From assembly GCF_011420305.2 (NCBI RefSeq), contig NZ_CP061769.1, positions 310,001 to 374,000 of the forward strand: a stretch of 64,000 nucleotides of DNA. The letters run 5' to 3'. Under the pieces are notes generated by a model, which searched no databases, was not told where the DNA came from, and was given only the letters and a program-made list of their open reading frames with translations. The DNA comes from Nocardioides ochotonae. GTDB taxonomy: Bacteria; Actinomycetota; Actinomycetes; Propionibacteriales; Nocardioidaceae. Of this stretch, positions 8,306-15,941 are shown in pieces; the first letter of the stretch is position 1, and every line of letters starts with the position of its first letter. The translations under genes were made by a program, and so were the position numbers.

Positions 8306-9255
8306 TGCGCACAGCACTGATTCGCATCGGCGAGCTCGTCGCCGTGCTGATGATCGTGAGCTTCGGCGTCTTCATGCTGGTCTCGCTGCTGCCCGGCGAC
8401 CCGGCCGTCTCGATCCTCGGTGACGGCCGCAGCCCTGAGGAGTACGCCGCCAAGCGCGCCGAGCTCGGGCTCGACGACAACGTCATCGTCCGCTACCTGG
8501 ACTGGCTCGGGTCGGCCCTGCGTGGCGACCTGGGCACCTCGCTGATCCCGCCGCAGAACGACGTCGTCGACCGCATCCTCGCCGCGCTCCCGGTGAGCGT
8601 CCAGCTCGCCGCGATGGGCCTGCTGATGGCGCTGGCGATGGCGATCCCGCTGGCCATGTGGAGCGCCTCGCGCCCCGGCGGCCTGGCCGACCGGATCATC
8701 GGCGCCTCGATGTTCGCCGTCCTCTCGGTGCCGTCGTTCCTCGCCGGCCTGCTGCTGATCGCGGTCTTCGCCAACGGCCTGGGCTGGTTCCCGCGCGCCC
8801 AGTGGGTGCGCATCACCGAGGACCCGATCGGCAGCCTCTACCACTCCTTCCTGCCGGCGCTGACCATCGCGCTGATGGAGCTCGCGACATTCACCCGGGT
8901 GCTGCGCAACGACCTGATCGGGACGCTCAACGAGGACTACATCCTCTCGGCGAAGGCGAAGGGCATGCCGCCGTGGCGGATCCTCGTGATCGACGCCCTG
9001 CGCCCCTCGTCGTTCTCGCTGATCACCCTGCTCGGCATCAGCATGGGCCGCCTCGTCGGCAGCACGGTGATCGTCGAGTACCTCTTCGCGCTGCCCGGCA
9101 TGGGCGGCGTGGTGGTGAACGCCGCCAACCAGGGCGACTACCCGCTGGTCCAGGGCTCCGTGCTCGTCATCGCGGCGATCTACGTGCTCGTGAACGCCGG
9201 TATCGACCTCTCCTATGGCTACCTCGACCCAAGGACCCGCCGTGTTCATGCCTAG
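8305..9255 (+). CDS. Dipeptide/oligopeptide ABC transporter permease (DppB/OppB type)
   Basis: A 316-residue inner-membrane permease with about six helices. It starts with a signal-anchor-like MRTALIRIGELVAVLMI followed by LLPGDPA, typical of DppB/OppB. The cytoplasmic EAA loop reads ILSAKAKGMPPWRILV and contacts the ATPases. It is the first gene of a five-gene run with overlaps: permease, permease, ATPase, ATPase, then amidase. The peptide-binding protein is not in the operon; a family-5 lipoprotein gene at 15942-17567 is the obvious candidate. The actual cargo (peptide, nickel or other) is not shown by the sequence. Confidence 0.88.
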   Translation: MRTALIRIGELVAVLMIVSFGVFMLVSLLPGDPAVSILGDGRSPEEYAAKRAELGLDDNVIVRYLDWLGSALRGDLGTSLIPPQNDVVDRILAALPVSVQLAAMGLLMALAMAIPLAMWSASRPGGLADRIIGASMFAVLSVPSFLAGLLLIAVFANGLGWFPRAQWVRITEDPIGSLYHSFLPALTIALMELATFTRVLRNDLIGTLNEDYILSAKAKGMPPWRILVIDALRPSSFSLITLLGISMGRLVGSTVIVEYLFALPGMGGVVVNAANQGDYPLVQGSVLVIAAIYVLVNAGIDLSYGYLDPRTRRVHA

Positions 9256-10285
9256 GAAGCAGACCCCGCAGGGGTCCTCGCTGACCCGTTCCCAGCTCGG
9301 TGCCGTCGGCGCCGGTCTCCTCCTCGCCGGCCTGGCGCTCCTGGTGGTCGGCTGGTCCGCCCCGCTCGTGCTGTTCGCCAAGGCGGTCCTCGTCCTGGCG
9401 GGCGTCGTGGTGACCTCCCAGGGTCTGACCCGGGTCGTGTGGGCCATCCGCGGGCACCGCCCCGACATCATGGTGTGGCTGTGCTCGGCCTGGCTGGTCG
9501 TGCTGATCACCGTGGCGGTGCTGGCGCCGGTGCTGCCGCTGGGCGAGCACGTCGACGTCGCCTCGGCGCTCACCGCGCCGACGTACCAGACCCCGGAGCT
9601 GCTCTCCGAGCACCCGCTGGGGACCAACAACTACGGCCTGGACCTGCTGGCGCGCTCCATCTACGGCGCCCGGACCTCGCTGGTGATCTCGCTGCTCGCG
9701 GTCGCGATCGGCACGATCGTCGGCGGCTCGATCGGCATCGTGGCGGGCTACTTCCGCTCCGGCGTCGACAGCGTGGTCGGCATCTTCACCAACGCGCTGC
9801 TCGCGGTGCCGCCGCTGATCCTGCTGATCGCCCTGGGCACCGTGCTGGACCCGAAGATCCGCAACATCGCGTTGGCGCTGGCCATCATCACGATCCCGAG
9901 CATGATCCGGCTGGCGCGGGCCAACACGATCGCCTTCGCCCAGCGCGAGTTCGTGCTCGCGGCGCGGGCGATGGGCGCCACCCGGCTGCGGGTGATGGTC
10001 CGCGAGCTCACGCCGAACGTCATGCTGCCGGTGTTCTCGATGATGATCGTGATGATCTCGGTGCTCATCGTCGCCGAAGCCTCGCTCAGCTTCCTCGGGC
10101 TCGGCATCCAGGCCCCGGAGCCCACCTGGGGCAACATGATCTCCGAGGGCGAGGGCGGGACGATGCAGGAGTACCCGCACGTCGTCCTCGTGCCGGGCAC
10201 CTTCCTCTTCCTCACTGTTTTCTCCTTCAACCTGCTGGGCGAGAAGGCCCAGAAGCGTTGGGACGCAAGGAGCGCGAAGATATGA
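9242..10285 (+). CDS. Dipeptide/oligopeptide ABC transporter permease (DppC/OppC type), N-terminally extended
   Basis: A 347-residue second permease. The conserved core contains HPLGTNNYGLDLLARSIYGAR, the periplasmic family signature, and the EAA loop REFVLAARAMGATRLRVM. Before the usual first helix there are two additional hydrophobic stretches (about residues 15-35 and 40-55), making it longer than typical 290-300-residue OppC proteins. GTG at 9242 is chosen because AAGGA lies 6 nt upstream; ATG at 9215 or 9248 are alternatives. It overlaps the upstream permease by 14 bp. Confidence 0.85.
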   Translation: MFMPRKQTPQGSSLTRSQLGAVGAGLLLAGLALLVVGWSAPLVLFAKAVLVLAGVVVTSQGLTRVVWAIRGHRPDIMVWLCSAWLVVLITVAVLAPVLPLGEHVDVASALTAPTYQTPELLSEHPLGTNNYGLDLLARSIYGARTSLVISLLAVAIGTIVGGSIGIVAGYFRSGVDSVVGIFTNALLAVPPLILLIALGTVLDPKIRNIALALAIITIPSMIRLARANTIAFAQREFVLAARAMGATRLRVMVRELTPNVMLPVFSMMIVMISVLIVAEASLSFLGLGIQAPEPTWGNMISEGEGGTMQEYPHVVLVPGTFLFLTVFSFNLLGEKAQKRWDARSAKI

Positions 10286-11346
10286 CGACGATCCATCCCC
10301 TCCTCGAGGTCGAGGACGTCCGCACCGAGTTCGCCACCGCGCGCGGCCCGGTCCGTGCGGTCGACGGGGTCTCGCTGACCCTGCGCCCGGGCGAGACCCT
10401 CGGCATCGTCGGCGAGTCCGGGTCGGGCAAGTCGGTGCTCGGGCGCACGATCATGGGCCTGATCACCAACGGGCCCACGACCACCGTCAGCGGCACCGTG
10501 CGGATCGCCGGCCAGGACGTCCACGCGATCTCGGCCAGCCAGCGCCGCAAGCTGTGGGGCCCCAAGGTCGCGATGGTCTTCCAGGACCCGATGACCTCGC
10601 TGAACCCGGTCAAGAAGGTCGGCGTGCACATCACCGAGGCGCTGCGCCTGCACCTGGGCCTCGGCAAGGCGGAGGCGCGCGAGCGCGCGATCGAGCTGCT
10701 CAAGAAGGTCGGCATCCCCGAGCCCGCCCGGCGGATGGCCCAGTACCCCCACGAGCTCTCCGGCGGCATGCGGCAGCGCGTGGTCATCGCGATGGCACTG
10801 TCGTGCGACCCCGAGCTGCTGATCGCCGACGAGCCCACCACCGCGCTCGACGTGACCGTGCAGAAGCAGATCCTCGACCTGCTCGCCTCGCTCAGCACGA
10901 CCATGAACATGGCCACGATCCTGATCAGCCACGACCTCGGCGCCGTCGAGGGCCGCACCGACCGCGTGCAGGTGATGTACGCCGGCCGCGTCGTGGAGAC
11001 CGCGCACACGAGCGCGGTCTTCGCAGCCCCCTCGCACCCCTACGCCGAGGCGCTGCTGGCCTCGATCCCGCGGCTCCAGGACGCGCCGCACACCCTGCTG
11101 CGCGCCATCAACGGCACCCCGCCGGACATGGCGAACCCGCCGTCGGGCTGCCGCTTCGCCCCGCGCTGCGTGTACGCCGCCGACCGGTGCCGCACCGAGA
11201 CTCCGCTGCTGGAGGACCTCGGCACCGTGCAGGAGCCGCACCGCGTCGCCTGCCACTTCCCGCTGGCCGTGCCCGGACGCACGCCCGCCGCCACGCCCGC
11301 CGACAGCGCCGCGCTCGACCTCGGCCTCGTGAAGGAGATCAACTGA
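10282..11346 (+). CDS. Peptide ABC transporter ATP-binding protein (DppD/OppD type)
   Basis: A 354-residue ATPase. GESGSGKS is Walker A, LSGGMRQRV the ABC signature, LLIADEPTTALD Walker B, and ISHDLGAVEG contains the switch histidine. The C-terminal oligopeptide-type extension carries the Cys-containing PPSGCRFAPRC motif. It pairs with the next gene as the ATPase heterodimer powering import. ATG overlaps the preceding TGA (ATGA). Confidence 0.9.
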   Translation: MTTIHPLLEVEDVRTEFATARGPVRAVDGVSLTLRPGETLGIVGESGSGKSVLGRTIMGLITNGPTTTVSGTVRIAGQDVHAISASQRRKLWGPKVAMVFQDPMTSLNPVKKVGVHITEALRLHLGLGKAEARERAIELLKKVGIPEPARRMAQYPHELSGGMRQRVVIAMALSCDPELLIADEPTTALDVTVQKQILDLLASLSTTMNMATILISHDLGAVEGRTDRVQVMYAGRVVETAHTSAVFAAPSHPYAEALLASIPRLQDAPHTLLRAINGTPPDMANPPSGCRFAPRCVYAADRCRTETPLLEDLGTVQEPHRVACHFPLAVPGRTPAATPADSAALDLGLVKEIN

Positions 11347-12335
11347 TGGCAGGCAGCGGAACCGCGCACATGCGGTCCGAGGACTCCCCGGTCCTCAGTG
11401 TCGACGACCTCGTCGTGGAGTTCCCGGTGGGTCGCAAGCAGAAGGTGCACGCCGTCTCCGGCCTCAACCTCGACCTGCTCCCGGGCGAGACCCTGGGCAT
11501 CCTCGGGGAGTCCGGCTGCGGCAAGTCCACCGCCGGCCGTGCGGTCATGCAGCTGCCCTCCCCGACGTCGGGGAAGGTGCGCCTCGGCGAGCGCGAGCTG
11601 ACCGGGCTCAAGACCCGTGACCTGCGCAAGGCGCGGTCCCGGATGCAGATGATCATGCAGGACCCCACCTCCTCGCTGAACCCGCGGCGCAAGGTCAAGG
11701 ACCTGGTCGCCGAGGGCCTCGCCATCTGGGGCTTCGAGGGCACCGCGGAGGAGAAGGAGACGCTGATCCGCGAGACCCTCACCGCGGTCGGGCTGGACCC
11801 GACGGTGGTGTGGGAGCGGCGTCCGCACGAGCTCTCCGGAGGTCAGTGCCAGCGCGTGTGCATCGCGCGGGCGCTGATGATGAACCCGAAGGTGCTCATC
11901 TGCGACGAGCCGGTCTCGTCCCTCGACGTCTCGGTGCAGGCGCAGATCCTCAACCTGCTCGAGCGCACCAAGGAGCAGTACGACCTGAGCATGATCTTCA
12001 TCGCCCACGACGTGTCGGTGGTCAAGAACATCAGCGACCGGGTGATGGTGCTCTACCTCGGCAAGACGTGCGAGGTGATCCCGTCCGCGGACATGGAGGT
12101 GCGCGCGGCGCACCCCTACACCCGGATGCTGCTGGCCTCCATCCCCGGCGCCGGCGACCGCGAGGTCGCCAGCACCGCGGCGGCCGTCGAGCTCCCCTCG
12201 CCGCTGAACCCGCCCTCGGGCTGCCGGTTCCGCACCCGGTGCCCGCTGGCCACCGAGCGCTGCGCGGCCGAGGAGCCCCAGCTGCGCGAGCTGCACCCCG
12301 GCCAGTTCGTCGCCTGCCACCACCCGGTCGGGTAG
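11346..12335 (+). CDS. Peptide ABC transporter ATP-binding protein (DppF/OppF type)
   Basis: A 329-residue ATPase. GESGCGKST is Walker A, LSGGQCQRVCIARAL the signature region, LICDEPVSSLD Walker B, and IAHDVSVV the H-loop. The C-terminal extension repeats the oligopeptide family motif PPSGCRFRTRC. The start ATG shares its A with the previous stop TGA (TGATG), so the two ATPases are made in a coupled way. Confidence 0.9.
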   Translation: MAGSGTAHMRSEDSPVLSVDDLVVEFPVGRKQKVHAVSGLNLDLLPGETLGILGESGCGKSTAGRAVMQLPSPTSGKVRLGERELTGLKTRDLRKARSRMQMIMQDPTSSLNPRRKVKDLVAEGLAIWGFEGTAEEKETLIRETLTAVGLDPTVVWERRPHELSGGQCQRVCIARALMMNPKVLICDEPVSSLDVSVQAQILNLLERTKEQYDLSMIFIAHDVSVVKNISDRVMVLYLGKTCEVIPSADMEVRAAHPYTRMLLASIPGAGDREVASTAAAVELPSPLNPPSGCRFRTRCPLATERCAAEEPQLRELHPGQFVACHHPVG

Positions 12336-12345
12336 GGCCGGCGAC

Positions 12346-13749
12346 ATGGACCTGGAGCGGGACGACGCCACTGCGACCGCCGCTGCCGTGCGCCGGGGGG
12401 AGGTGTCGGCCCGCGAGGTCGTCGAGGCGGCGATCACGCGCATCGAGAAGCTCGACCCGGCGCTGAACGCGGTCGTCGGCGAGCGCTTCCAGCAGGCGCT
12501 CGCCGAGGTCGACGCTGGCCTCCCGGACGGTCCGCTGCGCGGCGTACCGACGCTGGTGAAGACGCTGTCGACCGACGTCGCCGGGCTGCCCACCACCGGC
12601 GGCAGCCGGCTGCTCCGCGACAAGGTCGCCGCGACCGACAGCGAGCTCGTGGCCCGCTACCGGCGCGCCGGGATGGTGGTCCTCGGGATCACCAACACCC
12701 CCGAGCTGGGCAAGAACGCCAGCACCGAGCCCCTCCTCTACGGCCCCACGCACAACCCGTGGAACCCGGCGTACTCGCCGGGCGGGTCGAGCGGCGGGTC
12801 CGCCGCGGCGGTCGCCTCGGGCATGGTCCCGGTCGCGCACGGCAACGACGGGGGCGGCTCGATCCGGATCCCGGCGGCGATGTGCGGGCTGTTCGGCCTC
12901 AAGCCCAGCCGGGGCCGGGTGCCCGCGGCGCCGTACCTCTCGGGACTCTCGAACCCCACCAGCGTCCACCACGCGCTGACCACCACCGTCCGCGACTCCG
13001 CGCTCCTGCTCGACGTCTCCCACGGCCGGGTGCCCGGGGCGCCGTTCGACGCCCCGGCCCCCTCGGGGACGTTCCTCGACGCGGTCGGGCGCGACCCGGG
13101 ACGGCTGCGGATCGGCGTCGCCACCTCCGTGCCCGACGGCCCGCCCACCTCCCCGGAGTACGTCGCCGCGGTGCGGCGCACCGCCGACCTGCTCGCCTCC
13201 CTGGGCCACGAGGTCCGCGAGGTCACGCTCGGCTACCGCTACGCCGAGATGGCGGCGTGGTCGGGGCTCATCATGGGCGCCTCGCTCGTGGCCCTGGTCG
13301 ACGACCGGCTGGCCGAGCTCGGCCGCGAGCTGCGCGAGGACGACCTCGAGCCGTTCACCCGGGGGATGTACGAGCACTACCGCCAGGCGCCGGCCGCCGA
13401 GGTCGCGCGGGCGCTGCAGGGCTTCGAGCGCACCGGGCGCAGCCTCGGCGCGATGTTCGCCGACCTCGACGTGGTGCTGACACCGGCGCTGTGCCAGCCC
13501 ACCCCGCAGCTGGGCTTCCTGGACACCACCGACCCCGCGGCGATGTACGAGCGCGTGTCGAGCTACTCGGCCTACACCAGCCCGGGCAACGTCTCCGGCG
13601 CACCCGCGATGTCGGTGCCCGCCGGCCTCGACGAGCGTGGCCTCCCGCTCGGTGCGCACTTCTTCACCGACCTGGGCGGGGAGGAGCTGCTGCTCTCCCT
13701 CGCCGCCCAGCTCGAGCAGGCCGCCCCCTGGCCGACCCGCGCCCCGTAG
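12346..13749 (+). CDS. Amidase (amidase-signature family)
   Basis: A 467-residue amidase-signature hydrolase. The Ser-cisSer-Lys triad is visible: Lys72 in PTLVKTL, Ser148 in SPGGSSGGS, and Ser172 in DGGGSIRIPA. It cleaves C-N amide bonds. It lies 10 bp after the transporter ATPase gene, suggesting that imported amides or peptides are hydrolysed inside the cell. It lacks partner GatB/GatC genes, so a GatA role is unlikely. The natural substrate is unknown. Confidence 0.85.
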   Translation: MDLERDDATATAAAVRRGEVSAREVVEAAITRIEKLDPALNAVVGERFQQALAEVDAGLPDGPLRGVPTLVKTLSTDVAGLPTTGGSRLLRDKVAATDSELVARYRRAGMVVLGITNTPELGKNASTEPLLYGPTHNPWNPAYSPGGSSGGSAAAVASGMVPVAHGNDGGGSIRIPAAMCGLFGLKPSRGRVPAAPYLSGLSNPTSVHHALTTTVRDSALLLDVSHGRVPGAPFDAPAPSGTFLDAVGRDPGRLRIGVATSVPDGPPTSPEYVAAVRRTADLLASLGHEVREVTLGYRYAEMAAWSGLIMGASLVALVDDRLAELGRELREDDLEPFTRGMYEHYRQAPAAEVARALQGFERTGRSLGAMFADLDVVLTPALCQPTPQLGFLDTTDPAAMYERVSSYSAYTSPGNVSGAPAMSVPAGLDERGLPLGAHFFTDLGGEELLLSLAAQLEQAAPWPTRAP

Positions 13750-13810
13750 GTCGAGCGTGCCGTGGGTCCGGTGCGGTGGGTGCGGTGGGGTCCTCTCGGC
13801 GGCGCAGCGG

Positions 13811-14224
13811 TCAGGCAGACAACCCCTGTGCTGCCATCCACTCGGGGTCGGGGTCGACCTGCTGCACGAGCTCGATGACGAGTCCGTCCGGCCCGGCCAC
13901 CTGAAGCCGGCGCTGTCCCCACGGCTCGGTGACGAGTGGTGTGAGGATCTGGACCCGGTTGGACGCCATTCGCTCGTGCTGGCCGTCGACGTCGTGCACG
14001 ACGAGCGCGAGCATGGCGCCCTGAACCCGGTTCGCGGGCCCGACCCAGGTCTGGTGGTCGTGCCGGACGAAGTCGACGCGTAGCTCTTCACGGTCCGGGT
14101 GCTGGGTGCTGACGTACCAGCCGAGATCCACCAGGATCGTGAAGCCGAGGTGCTCGGCGAACCATCCGCCGGCAGCAGTCGGATCCGTCGAGGCGAATGC
14201 CGCACCGATCTGTGTCACCTGCAT
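13811..14224 (-). CDS. VOC (glyoxalase/bleomycin-resistance-fold) protein
   Basis: A 137-residue single-chain vicinal-oxygen-chelate protein with two beta-alpha-beta-beta-beta modules. IGAAFASTDPTAAGGWFAEHLGF opens the first, and AGPDGLVIELVQQ carries the usual metal-ligand glutamate near the end. Family roles include glyoxalase, dioxygenase and antibiotic binding; none can be chosen here. ATG at 14224 follows GGGGAG. It stands alone, convergent with the amidase gene. Confidence 0.75.
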   Translation of the reverse strand: MQVTQIGAAFASTDPTAAGGWFAEHLGFTILVDLGWYVSTQHPDREELRVDFVRHDHQTWVGPANRVQGAMLALVVHDVDGQHERMASNRVQILTPLVTEPWGQRRLQVAGPDGLVIELVQQVDPDPEWMAAQGLSA

Positions 14225-14380
14225 GAGCTCCCCGTTCTCGCTGTCTCGCGGTCGGGGCGACAGTGTCAGGCGGTAGCGGCGGCGGCAACTGCTTTCAGCG
14301 CTGTGCCTGCGTGGGAGCCCCCGCCGGTCGAGCTCGTCGAGACGACGGCCGACGAAGCTGAAACAGCGGTGGAGAAACCA

Positions 14381-14409
14381 TTGTTATCGAACGTACGTTC
14401 GAGTAGAAT
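14381..14409 (+). promoter_or_regulatory. LexA (SOS) box inside the promoter of the DUF222/HNH gene
   Basis: TCGAACGTACGTTCGA at 14387-14402 is a perfect 16-bp palindrome matching the actinobacterial LexA consensus TCGAACnnnnGTTCGA. It fills the 17-bp spacer between TTGTTA (-35, 14381-14386) and TAGAAT (-10, 14404-14409) and would block RNA polymerase until DNA damage. The start codon is only 5 nt beyond the -10, so the mRNA is probably leaderless. Confidence 0.85.
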
Positions 14410-14414
14410 GAGGC

Positions 14415-15716
14415 ATGGCCGATCCCGAACTCCCCGAGTGCGACACCCCAGCCGCCGTGCTGGCGTTCGCGCAGCGCCGCCGGGCTGCGGCCCAGCGGGC
14501 GGAGATCGACGTCTTGGAGGCCGCTCTGGTGTGGGCGTCGATGCACCCCGAAGAGTCGGTCGCCGACGCGGCACCGGCGACCGGGTTGGTCTTCGGCGAG
14601 CTGGCCGTCCCGCTCGCTGGTGAGGGTGCTCCGCTGGTGGCGGAGTTCGCGCCGATGGAGTTCGGCGCGGCGATCGGCCTGTCCGCCGACTCCGCCCGTT
14701 CCCTGGTGGGCGATGCGTTGGAGCTGGCGCACCGGTTGAAGCGGACCTGGAAGCTGGTCCGCGCCGGCAAGGTCCCGCTCTGGAAGGCCCGGCGACTCGC
14801 GCAGCTGACGACCGGCCTGCCGCTCGACGGTGCGGAGTTCGTGGACCGCCAGCTCGCCGGCGTCGTGGGAAAGATCAGCTGGGCCGGGATCGAGCGCCTC
14901 GTCGACCAGGCCCGCGTCGCCTTCGACCCCGAAGGCGCGGAGAAGCAGCGCCTCGCTGCCGCTGACGGGCGTCGCTTCGACGTCCACACCCGCGAGGCCA
15001 CCCACGACGGCACCGTGCACGTCGAGGGTGTCCTCGATCTTGCCGACGCGATCGACCTCGACACCGCGATCCGGCAGGGCGCCGAGGAGCTCGCGGCGCT
15101 GGGTTCCAGCGATTCCCTCGATGTGCGCCGCTCGATGGGGGCCGGCGAGCTCGCCCGACGCCAGCTCGCCTTCGACCTGCGGGCCGAGGCCGGCGACGGT
15201 GCCGCCTCGGTGGTGAAGCCGCGGCAGGTCGTCATCCACGTTCACCTGTCGCACGCCGCTATCTCCCGCAACGAGGCCGGCGTCGCCAACGTCGAGGAGA
15301 CCCGGTCCATCGTGTCGACCGAGCAGGTCCGCGACTGGTGCAGCGGTGACGCCCAGGTGGTCGTCAAGCCGGTCATCGACCTCGAGGCCCACCACCACAC
15401 CGACGCCTATGCCATCCCCGACCGGCTCGTCGAGCAGACCCGTCTGACCCAGCCGGTGTGCGCGTTCCCGTGGTGCGAACGCCCTGCGCGGCGTTGCGAC
15501 ACCGACCACGTCACCGCACATGGCGACGGCGGTCCGACCTGCAGCTGCAACCTGGCGCCGCTCTGTCGCCGACATCATCGGGCCAAGACCCACACGGGCT
15601 GGACCTACGACAAGACCGACGCGGCGACGTACGTCTGGCGATCCCCACACGGACTCCACCTCGTGAAGGACCGCGGCACCACCCGGCTCGTCACCGCGCA
15701 CCCGCCCGACGCGTAG
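14415..15716 (+). CDS. DUF222 / HNH endonuclease protein (13E12-repeat family), SOS-regulated
   Basis: A 433-residue protein with an N-terminal DUF222 region (roughly residues 20-330) and a C-terminal HNH nuclease domain. CAFPWC and CDTDHVTAHGDGG form the Cys and His-Asp core, and NLAPLCRRHHRAKT the Asn-His end. This family is highly multiplied in actinobacterial genomes; mycobacterial members (REP13E12) are known to carry LexA boxes, as this one does. Its cellular role is unclear, with mobile-element or DNA-damage functions suspected. A second, diverged copy lies at 33751-35019. Confidence 0.85.
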   Translation: MADPELPECDTPAAVLAFAQRRRAAAQRAEIDVLEAALVWASMHPEESVADAAPATGLVFGELAVPLAGEGAPLVAEFAPMEFGAAIGLSADSARSLVGDALELAHRLKRTWKLVRAGKVPLWKARRLAQLTTGLPLDGAEFVDRQLAGVVGKISWAGIERLVDQARVAFDPEGAEKQRLAAADGRRFDVHTREATHDGTVHVEGVLDLADAIDLDTAIRQGAEELAALGSSDSLDVRRSMGAGELARRQLAFDLRAEAGDGAASVVKPRQVVIHVHLSHAAISRNEAGVANVEETRSIVSTEQVRDWCSGDAQVVVKPVIDLEAHHHTDAYAIPDRLVEQTRLTQPVCAFPWCERPARRCDTDHVTAHGDGGPTCSCNLAPLCRRHHRAKTHTGWTYDKTDAATYVWRSPHGLHLVKDRGTTRLVTAHPPDA

Positions 15717-15887
15717 ATCCCGACCCCGGACCCCGCCCGCACCCCGCCGGCGGGGCCACACATCTGTCCCGCCGAACTACTGGTGGAAGTCCCGCCGCGC
15801 CTTGATTCTTCACGTGGGAGCCCCGGCTCCTGCACCGACTTCCGCCAATACTTTCGCAGCGACGGGCGTCCGGGCCGCCGAAATGCA

Positions 15888-15925
15888 CCGGGGCCCGGCA
15901 CCGCGAGTGCGGTGCCGGGCCCCGG
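15888..15925. terminator. Bidirectional hairpin terminator
   Basis: A perfect 17-bp stem (15888-15904 with 15909-15925) closes a GAGT tetraloop. It lies between the convergent HNH gene and the binding-protein gene, 17 bp past the latter's stop. No U-tract follows, as is usual at this GC. The other 170 bases of this gap show nothing further. Confidence 0.8.
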
Positions 15926-15941
15926 CGGGAGTGCAGTGCGA

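Noticed and set aside
12346..13749. GatA subunit of the tRNA amidotransferase
   Set aside because: No gatB or gatC next to it and it belongs with a peptide transporter; a general amidase is more likely.
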